In this document: positions 1-5,995 of the stretch, in pieces
Layout of the letters: each line of letters begins with the position of its first letter
Numbering within the stretch: the first letter of the stretch is position 1
DNA from: Gammaproteobacteria bacterium
Lineage (GTDB): Bacteria; Pseudomonadota; Gammaproteobacteria; Coxiellales; Coxiellaceae
NCBI GenBank assembly: GCA_021774015.1
Contig: JAJFJO010000200.1
Span: 1 to 10,515 of the forward strand
Direction of reading: 5' to 3'
Length of the DNA stretch: 10,515 nucleotides
Program-made: the position numbers and the translations under genes
Notes under the pieces: generated by a model
Told to the model about the DNA's origin: nothing
Database searches by the model: none
Seen by the model: the letters and a program-made list of their open reading frames with translations, nothing else

Positions 1-27
1 TCCAATACTTTACGCTGCGCAAAGAAC

Positions 28-56
28 TTGACTGAATAGGTATTATTATAAATACT
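28..56 (+). promoter_or_regulatory. Putative sigma70-type promoter for tRNA-Gln
   Basis: TTGACT at 28-33 matches the -35 consensus at five of six bases. After a 17-base spacer, AATACT at 51-56 matches the -10 consensus at four of six. The predicted start near 62-64 lies just before the tRNA at 68, as expected for a tRNA promoter. The stretch between is AT-rich and offers other -10-like hexamers at worse spacing. This is a motif match only. Confidence 0.45.
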
Positions 57-67
57 AAAAGCTCAAC

Positions 68-141
68 TGGGGCATAGTATAATGGCAGTACGTCGGTCTC
101 TGGATCCGAAGATCAAGGTTCGAATCCTTGTGCCCCAGCCA
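68..141 (+). tRNA. tRNA-Gln (anticodon CTG)
   Basis: The sequence folds as a full cloverleaf of 74 bases. The acceptor stem is TGGGGCA (68-74) with TGCCCCA (131-137), followed by discriminator G138 and an encoded CCA at 139-141. The D-arm is 77-91 with GG at 84-85. The anticodon stem is 93-97 with 105-109 and the loop is 98-104, giving anticodon CTG at 100-102, which reads CAG. The T-arm has stem CAAGG (114-118) with CCTTG (126-130) and loop TTCGAAT. The weak first pair U1-A72 is typical of tRNA-Gln. One blemish is a U-U mismatch at the pair closing the anticodon loop (97 and 105). No clear terminator follows. Confidence 0.95.
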
Positions 142-177
142 ATGCTTACTAATAAGACTCGCCAAATAGATTCAGGA

Positions 178-206
178 TTAGAAATTGACCAATAATAATT
201 TATACT
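178..206 (+). promoter_or_regulatory. Weak candidate promoter for the phosphorylase gene
   Basis: TATACT at 201-206 is a good -10 hexamer (five of six bases). The element at the right distance upstream, TTAGAA at 178-183 with a 17-base spacer, matches -35 poorly. A better -35-like TTGACC at 185-190 lies only 10 bases from it, which is too close. Transcription could instead run through from the tRNA, since no terminator is seen between them. Confidence 0.2.
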
Positions 207-274
207 AAGAATGCATATAGGGAGTAGGAATAATCACCTGCAGCGAGCAGTTCTAGCGGAGGAAAACAGATAAT

Positions 275-2125
275 ATGAACCCCCACCATACTGACTCGTC
301 CAGGTTCCATTTCTTAGTTCCTGACTATGACCGTCCGCTTTATAAAATTCCCTCTAATCTCAAGAAAAGAATTATTGAGAGGTTAAATGATCTATATGAC
401 AAAGATAAAGCTGATGAATGCTATAGAGAAGTAGAGAGGCTCCTTAAGGTTTATTATGCGCATAAATCTCCTGAGATGATCCAATGGGAGAAGACCTTTG
501 ATATTAAAGAAAGGTTTACTGAGAAGGATGTAATACTCATAACATATGGAGATTTGATTGTTAATGACGGGGAGTCACCACTAAAAACATTAACCGATGT
601 TTGTGAGACTTATCTGGAAGGGGTAATCAATACGCTTCACATACTGCCTTTTTTCCCCTATTCTTCGGATCGCGGTTTTGCGGTGATGGACTTTGAGCAA
701 GTCGATCCCCATTTGGGGTCCTGGGAAGATATAGCTAATCTAAAAACTGATTTCCGTCTCATGTTTGATGCTGTTTTTAATCACGTCTCTTCTTACTGCG
801 GCTGGTTCCAGGCATTTTTAAATCAAAACCCGGATTACATAGACTTTTTTGAATCCTTTAAGTCTAAAGATGAAATTCCAAAAGAACAAAAAAATTTAAT
901 TACAAGGCCGCGCACGTCGGATTTGCTTACAGAGTATTCCACTCTTAATGGCAAACGCTACGTTTGGACTACGTTTAGCGCCGACCAGATAGACCTGAAC
1001 TATAAAGATCCCAAAGTTCTCACGATGATGATAGACGTAATGCTTTATTACATAAGGAGGGGAGCGGACATTTTACGCCTGGATGCCATAACCTATCTGT
1101 GGACCCAATTAGGGACGTCCTCCGCGAATTTACCCCAGACTCACACAATTGTTAAACTGTTTAGAGACATACTGGATGCTGCGGCTCCCCATGTCGCTAT
1201 CATTACCGAGTCTAACGTGCCCTTTAAGGAAAATATACAGTATTTCGGGAATGGAAATGACGAGGCTCAGCTGGTTTATAATTTTGCCCTGCCCCCGCTT
1301 GTACTTCATGCCTTTTATTGCAGAAATTCAAGTGTGCTGACCTCTTGGGCTTCATCGCTCGAGAAGGTGTCGGACTCGGCTACATACTTTAATTTTCTCG
1401 ACTCCCATGACGGGGTAAGTCTTCAGGGTGCCATGAACATACTTGGTGATGAAGGGATCGCAGTTATCGAGAAACATGCCGTAGAACACGGTGGGATTAT
1501 TTCCTATAAAGATAAAGGCGACGGTACTAAAATTCCTTATGAAGTGGATATCACATGGTTTAGCGCTATTAACAAGGATGATGGTAAGGAATCGCGGGAT
1601 TCCCAGATAAAGCGTTTCCTGGCTTCCCGTTCCATCGCTTTGGTTCTTATGGGTATACCCGGGGTTTATTTGCACGGACTACTCGGATCTAAAAATGATA
1701 CCGAGGCTGTCATGGAAGGGCAAAGTGCAAGAAGTATAAACCGGAAAACCCTAAACAAGGACGCGCTTATAGAAACTCTCTCCGATCACAGTTCAATAAC
1801 TTATAAGATTTCAAGCCGTTACGGAGTCATGATAAGGAAACGGATAAACGAAAAAGCCTTTCACCCCAGCGCCGATCAAAAAATCCTCAGTGTATCCGAC
1901 TCTTTGTTCTCTTTGCTTAGAACCTCAATTGACGGGAAAGAGAATATTTTGGCCGTAATAAATATAACTAATAAGAATCAGCATTTTGAGTTCGGTACAA
2001 AAGGGGCGGGACTGACGGCAAAGTCGTGGCATGATATTCTCTCCGGAAAAACTTTTGCTTCTCCTGACGGAAAGCTCTCTTTTAATATAGGACCATTCGA
2101 TGTGCTCTGGCTGAAAGCGACATAG
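275..2125 (+). CDS. GH13_18 sugar phosphorylase, probable glucosylglycerate phosphorylase
   Basis: This cytoplasmic retaining glycoside phosphorylase has 616 residues. Family GH13_18 cleaves sucrose-like glucosides with phosphate to give alpha-glucose 1-phosphate and a free acceptor. The TIM-barrel signatures are all visible: region I DAVFNH (165-170), nucleophile D270 in RLDAI, acid/base E312 in ITESN, and transition-state residue D379 in DSHDG. Several stretches look more like E. coli YcjM and glucosylglycerate phosphorylases than true sucrose phosphorylases. These are TESNVP followed by the GNGNDEAQ stretch, LPQTH after the nucleophile, and an acceptor loop RPRTSDLLT (211-219). Glycerate as the leaving acceptor is therefore inferred; sucrose or glucosylglycerol remain possible. 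At 616 residues it is somewhat longer than I recall for this group. GGAGG (258-262) lies 12 bases before the ATG. No sugar transporter, fructokinase or glycerate kinase lies nearby. Phosphoglucomutase, the last gene of the cluster, would take the glucose 1-phosphate. Confidence 0.88.
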   Translation: MNPHHTDSSRFHFLVPDYDRPLYKIPSNLKKRIIERLNDLYDKDKADECYREVERLLKVYYAHKSPEMIQWEKTFDIKERFTEKDVILITYGDLIVNDGESPLKTLTDVCETYLEGVINTLHILPFFPYSSDRGFAVMDFEQVDPHLGSWEDIANLKTDFRLMFDAVFNHVSSYCGWFQAFLNQNPDYIDFFESFKSKDEIPKEQKNLITRPRTSDLLTEYSTLNGKRYVWTTFSADQIDLNYKDPKVLTMMIDVMLYYIRRGADILRLDAITYLWTQLGTSSANLPQTHTIVKLFRDILDAAAPHVAIITESNVPFKENIQYFGNGNDEAQLVYNFALPPLVLHAFYCRNSSVLTSWASSLEKVSDSATYFNFLDSHDGVSLQGAMNILGDEGIAVIEKHAVEHGGIISYKDKGDGTKIPYEVDITWFSAINKDDGKESRDSQIKRFLASRSIALVLMGIPGVYLHGLLGSKNDTEAVMEGQSARSINRKTLNKDALIETLSDHSSITYKISSRYGVMIRKRINEKAFHPSADQKILSVSDSLFSLLRTSIDGKENILAVINITNKNQHFEFGTKGAGLTAKSWHDILSGKTFASPDGKLSFNIGPFDVLWLKAT

Positions 2126-2172
2126 CGCATCTTTCTTCGATAGACCCTCTTTAGTAACTCTAATTTTAATTG

Positions 2173-2190
2173 CAGATTGTCCAGAATCTG
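2173..2190 (+). other. Short hairpin after the phosphorylase gene
   Basis: CAGATT (2173-2178) and AATCTG (2185-2190) form a 6-bp perfect stem with a 6-base loop, 48 bases past the phosphorylase stop. No run of T follows on either strand, so it is at most a weak terminator or RNA-end structure. Confidence 0.2.
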
Positions 2191-2223
2191 ACAGAATCAT
2201 CTTCTAAGAATAAGGGCTTAATA

Positions 2224-2252
2224 ATAATTCCTTAATGATGGCAAGGAATTAT
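2224..2252 (+). other. 10-bp AT-rich inverted repeat upstream of acetate kinase
   Basis: ATAATTCCTT (2224-2233) and AAGGAATTAT (2243-2252) are perfect reverse complements around a 9-base loop. The repeat sits in the 195-base spacer between the phosphorylase and the first possible start of acetate kinase. The stem is too AT-rich, and the downstream bases lack a continuous T run, for a confident intrinsic terminator. It could serve as a regulator operator, a transcript-end hairpin or a leader structure. The rest of the spacer is AT-rich with no promoter that stands out. Confidence 0.4.
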
Positions 2253-2320
2253 GTTACTATATTTAGACTGATATACGGTTTGTATTTATATTTAATTTAG
2301 AATTTTGTTCTTTTGATGAT

Positions 2321-3553
2321 GTGCAGTTAAACAGGTATAAGAGATTAAATGATGGAGGTCTTTCCATAAATATACTTACTGTTAACTGCGGTTCTTCAAG
2401 CTTAAAGTTTGCGCTCTATAGCATGAACGGCGCTCAAAGCATTAGTATATCGGGAAGCTTTGAAAAAATAGCTCAAAACACCGGTTCATTCCATGTCAAA
2501 AACGCTTCCGATAACACTTTAGATAAAACCGATCTCCGAATTTCAGACCATGAATCGGCAATAGAAAAGTTATTTGAGTGGCTTGAGGCCAATAACTATC
2601 CAGCGGAGAAAATAGATGCAGTGGGTCACAGATTTGTTCACGGAGGAGTTAAGCTCACAAGCCCTACTATTGTAACCCACGACGTTCTTCAGAATCTTAG
2701 GGAGCTTATCCCTCTTGCCCCGGATCATCTCCCGCAGGAGATAAAAGCTATTGAGGCCGTCTGCAAGCGCTACCCCAAACTAAAACAGATCGTATGTTTC
2801 GATACCGCTTTTCATGCTGATATGCCGAGGGTGGCAAAGACATTTCCGCTTCCTAGACAACTGATTGAGCAAGGAATAAAAAGGTACGGCTTTCACGGTC
2901 TGTCCTATGAATTTATAATGGAAGAATTAAAGGCAATTGCCGGAAACACTGTAGCCGGGGGCCGTATCATCATCGCTCATTTGGGCAGCGGTGCTAGTAT
3001 GGCAGCTGTCAAAAACGGCAGGAGTCTTGATACAACAATGGGGTTTACCCCAACAGGAGGGCTTATGATGAGTACGCGCTCGGGGGACCTGGACCCGGGG
3101 GTAATACTTTATCTCCTTCAGGAAAAGGAGCTTTCGCCCGAGAGTGTAAGCGACATGCTGAATAAAAAAGCCGGACTCTTCGGAGTCTCGAATATGTCCT
3201 CTGATATGGAGGAATTGCTTGCGAGAAAAGACAGCAAAAATGCCGGGGAAGCTATAGAGCTTTTTTGCTATCAGGCCAGGAAGTTTTTGGGAGCATTGAC
3301 CGCAGTACTTGGCGGACTCGACACGCTTGTCTTTACCGGAGGCATCGGAGAAAACGCTCCGGTGATACGTGAGCTAATATGCAGAGAAATGGAGTTTATG
3401 AATATTAATTTGGACGGAGGACTCAACCTTGAGAGCGCCCCGGTAATATCGAGTGAAAACAGTTTTGTTACTGTAAGGGTGATCAAGACTAATGAGGAGC
3501 TTATGATCGCAAGACACACCTACAAACTTATAAACAAAATTAAGGAAGAATAA
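2321..3553 (+). CDS. ackA: Acetate kinase (ASKHA family), start uncertain
   Basis: It interconverts acetyl phosphate plus ADP and acetate plus ATP in the cytoplasm. Family marks, numbered from GTG 2321, are NCGSSSLKF with N22, VGHRFVHGG with R104, LAPDHLP with H136, FDTAFH with D161, YGFHGLSYE, AHLGSGAS, STRSGD with R253, FTGGIGEN and the final TNEELMIA. The listed start is the only conventional in-frame codon upstream of the conserved domain, but it has no Shine-Dalgarno. The frame also runs through ATA at 2366, which lies 7 bases after GGAGG (2354-2358) and would place the conserved Asn at residue 7, as in known acetate kinases. From 2366 the protein has 395 residues, close to the usual 400. 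I judge 2366 the likelier true start. LAPDHLP replaces the common LAPLHNP, marking a divergent acetate/propionate-kinase subgroup. Phosphoketolase, which makes its substrate, starts 23 bases downstream, so an operon with coupled function is very likely. Confidence 0.92.
   Translation: MQLNRYKRLNDGGLSINILTVNCGSSSLKFALYSMNGAQSISISGSFEKIAQNTGSFHVKNASDNTLDKTDLRISDHESAIEKLFEWLEANNYPAEKIDAVGHRFVHGGVKLTSPTIVTHDVLQNLRELIPLAPDHLPQEIKAIEAVCKRYPKLKQIVCFDTAFHADMPRVAKTFPLPRQLIEQGIKRYGFHGLSYEFIMEELKAIAGNTVAGGRIIIAHLGSGASMAAVKNGRSLDTTMGFTPTGGLMMSTRSGDLDPGVILYLLQEKELSPESVSDMLNKKAGLFGVSNMSSDMEELLARKDSKNAGEAIELFCYQARKFLGALTAVLGGLDTLVFTGGIGENAPVIRELICREMEFMNINLDGGLNLESAPVISSENSFVTVRVIKTNEELMIARHTYKLINKIKEE
2354..2358 (+). 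promoter_or_regulatory. Shine-Dalgarno site that points to an ATA start for ackA
   Basis: GGAGG within ATGGAGGT is the only strong ribosome binding site near the acetate kinase N-terminus. Seven bases (2359-2365) separate it from ATA 2366, which is in frame and aligns with the family's usual first residue. The ATGs at 2349 and 2352 are in another frame and reach a stop at 2367. No in-frame ATG, GTG or TTG lies between this site and the conserved domain. Confidence 0.6.
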
Positions 3554-3576
3554 ATTTTGATATAGGGGAGAGCGTC

Positions 3577-5940
3577 ATGGCAAAATTAACAAAAAAAAGC
3601 TTAAACAAGATTATCAAATACTGGTACGCTGCTAATTATTTATCCGTGGGGCAGATTTACCTAAAGGAAAATCCCATGCTGCGAGAGCCTCTCACAGCAG
3701 AGCACATTAAGCCCAGACTGCTGGGTCACTTCGGGACTGTGCCGGGACTGAATCTGATTTACGTTCATCTAAATAGATTAATCAAAGAGAAGGATTTAAG
3801 CGTTATATATATTGCTGGTCCGGGACACGGAGGGCCCGCTCTAGTAGCCAATACATATCTAGAAGGCACCTATTCCGAAATCTATCCCGATATATCACAA
3901 GACGAAGAAGGGATGCTCCGTCTTTTCAGACAGTTCTCATGGCCCGGAGGAGTGCCCAGCCATGCCGGCCCTCAAACACCAGGTTCAATTCATGAGGGGG
4001 GCGAGCTTGGATACTCTCTGTCTCACGCGTTTGGAGCAGCAATGGACAATCCGGACCTCCTGGTAGTTTGTGTTGTCGGGGACGGAGAATCTGAGACAGG
4101 ACCACTGGCGGCGAGTTGGCAGTCGAATAAATTTTTAAATCCCGAAAGAGACGGTGCGGTACTCCCAATATTACATCTAAATGGCTATAAGATAGCAGGT
4201 CCTACAGTACTGGGACGGACAGAAGATAGGGAGTTAAAATCCCTTTTCAGCGGATTAGGCTATGATGTCCATTTTATAGAAGGCGACGATCCCTACAAGG
4301 TGCATAAAAGTATGGCAGCCATGCTTGAAAAAGTGCATAACAAAATCAGGCAAATTCAGGAAGACGCCCGCACAAACGGATTCAGCGGGCGGCCGAACTG
4401 GCCTATGATTATACTAAGAACGCCAAAAGGCTGGACAGGGCCCAAATTTGTAGACGGTCTGCCGGTTGAAGGAACTTTCCGTGCTCATCAGGTCCCTGTT
4501 GCAAACGTAAGAGAGAACCCGGAGCACTTGAAGATATTAGATGAATGGATGCGGAGCTATAAACCGGAAAAACTGTTTGACAAATCCGGCCGGTTAATAC
4601 CGGAGCTTGCAGAACTTGCGCCTGAAGGGGAAAGACGTATGGGAGCCAATCCCCATGCTAATGGCGGAAAACTGATTGTAGCATTAGACCTTCCGGATTT
4701 TACCGATTATGCGCTCGATATAAATGAGCCTGGAACCCGGATTGGGGAATCTACGCGTGAACTTGGTAAATTTTTACGCGATGTATTTATAAAGAATGAA
4801 GACCAGAGGAACTTCCGTATATTCTGTCCCGATGAAACGAACTCAAACCGCCTTAATGCAGTTTTTGAGGTAACCAACCGCTGCTCAGTCGGAAAGATTA
4901 TAGATATTGACGATCACATAGCTCCTGACGGCCGGGTGATGGAGGTTCTAAGCGAACATATGTGTCAGGGATGGCTAGAGGGTTACCTGCTTACGGGTAG
5001 GCACGGACTATTCCCCTGCTATGAGGCATTTGCAACAATAGTTGATTCAATGCTTAATCAGCATGCCAAGTGGCTTAAAATGTGCGGCGAGATACCCTGG
5101 AGGGTACCGATCACATCAGTGAATTATCTGCTTACTTCCCACGCCTGGCGTCAGGACCATAACGGTTACAGTCACCAGGGGCCTGGCTTTATCGACTCCG
5201 TACTGAATAAAAAAAGTTCTGTTGTAAGAATATATTTGCCCCCCGACGCGAATTGCCTGCTATCGGTTGCCGATCATTGTCTGAGAAGTAGAGGCTATGT
5301 AAATCTTATAGTTGCGGGGAAGCAGCCTGAGCTTCAGTGGCTCGATATGGACTCTGCAAGAGAACACTGCTCACGTGGAGCCTCGGTTTGGCAATGGGCT
5401 GGAAACGACGTAGGGGAGGAGCCCGATGTGGTTTTAGGATGCGCGGGCGATGTCCCAACACTGGAGACAGTTGCGGCAGCCTGGCTTCTGCGCAGTCACA
5501 TACCCGAGCTAAGGGTGCGCGTTGTGAATGTGGTTGACCTTACGACCCTTATTTCTCATAGAGATCATCCGCACGGGTTGGACGAGTCCTCCTTCAAAGA
5601 CCTTTTTACCGATACCGCACCCGTCGTATTTGCTTTCCACGGGTACCCCAGGGTAATACATGAACTAGTCTACCGCCGCCCTGACGCCGAGCGTTTTCAC
5701 GTGAGAGGATATATAGAAGAAGGCACCACGACAACGCCCTTTGATATGGTCGTACGAAACGGCATGAGCCGGTTTCATTTGGCGATTGAGGCGCTGCACA
5801 GGGTGGGGCGCTTACAGTCGAAATCGGGCGATCTGATAAACTATTTCAATGAAAAGTTAGATGAGCATCGCCGGTACGCTCCGGCTCACGGGGAGGACAT
5901 GCCCGAGATATGCAATTGGAAATGGAGCGGCAACGGTTAA
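3577..5940 (+). CDS. xfp: Xylulose-5-phosphate/fructose-6-phosphate phosphoketolase
   Basis: This thiamine-diphosphate enzyme splits xylulose 5-phosphate (and in many members fructose 6-phosphate) with phosphate to acetyl phosphate plus glyceraldehyde 3-phosphate or erythrose 4-phosphate. It has 787 residues, full length for the family, with the N-terminal, central and C-terminal XFP domains in order. Visible motifs are GHFGT (H51), GPGHGGP (H84), SHAGPQTPGSIHEGGELGYS, the cofactor motif GDGE (168-171) leading to N202 in HLNGYKI, LSEH with E460, GWLEGYLLTGRHG, and QDHNGYSHQGPG (H528 and H533). Substrate preference cannot be read from these. AGGGGAG (3564-3570) lies 6 bases before the ATG. It is flanked by acetate kinase 23 bases upstream and the H+-ATPase 55 bases downstream. 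Its acetyl phosphate product is the acetate kinase substrate, so the pair would yield acetate and ATP. No frameshift or missing key residue is seen. Confidence 0.96.
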   Translation: MAKLTKKSLNKIIKYWYAANYLSVGQIYLKENPMLREPLTAEHIKPRLLGHFGTVPGLNLIYVHLNRLIKEKDLSVIYIAGPGHGGPALVANTYLEGTYSEIYPDISQDEEGMLRLFRQFSWPGGVPSHAGPQTPGSIHEGGELGYSLSHAFGAAMDNPDLLVVCVVGDGESETGPLAASWQSNKFLNPERDGAVLPILHLNGYKIAGPTVLGRTEDRELKSLFSGLGYDVHFIEGDDPYKVHKSMAAMLEKVHNKIRQIQEDARTNGFSGRPNWPMIILRTPKGWTGPKFVDGLPVEGTFRAHQVPVANVRENPEHLKILDEWMRSYKPEKLFDKSGRLIPELAELAPEGERRMGANPHANGGKLIVALDLPDFTDYALDINEPGTRIGESTRELGKFLRDVFIKNEDQRNFRIFCPDETNSNRLNAVFEVTNRCSVGKIIDIDDHIAPDGRVMEVLSEHMCQGWLEGYLLTGRHGLFPCYEAFATIVDSMLNQHAKWLKMCGEIPWRVPITSVNYLLTSHAWRQDHNGYSHQGPGFIDSVLNKKSSVVRIYLPPDANCLLSVADHCLRSRGYVNLIVAGKQPELQWLDMDSAREHCSRGASVWQWAGNDVGEEPDVVLGCAGDVPTLETVAAAWLLRSHIPELRVRVVNVVDLTTLISHRDHPHGLDESSFKDLFTDTAPVVFAFHGYPRVIHELVYRRPDAERFHVRGYIEEGTTTTPFDMVVRNGMSRFHLAIEALHRVGRLQSKSGDLINYFNEKLDEHRRYAPAHGEDMPEICNWKWSGNG

Positions 5941-5995
5941 AAATTTATTCTAAAATATTTCCTATATTCGATTCCAGATCAGATGGAGGGAGATA

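Noticed and set aside
3..35. Short open stretch at the left edge ending in TGA, which could be the tail of an upstream plus-strand gene (last residues ELD)
   Set aside because: Only ten codons are visible, all three frames reach a stop within 40 bases, and the stretch overlaps the tRNA promoter. Nothing identifies a protein.
201..211. TATACTAAGAA at 201-211 nearly repeated at about 4411-4422 within phosphoketolase
   Set aside because: It is a single short AT-rich match, one copy lying inside coding sequence with no structure around it; chance is sufficient.
1352..1675. Minus-strand open frame of 107 codons within the phosphorylase gene
   Set aside because: It lies opposite a frame with clear GH13 catalytic motifs, has no ribosome site and resembles no family.
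5941..5995. AT-rich spacer before the ATPase as a separate promoter
   Set aside because: TATATT-like hexamers occur, but no -35 element lies at proper spacing and there is no terminator after phosphoketolase. It is best read as an internal operon spacer.
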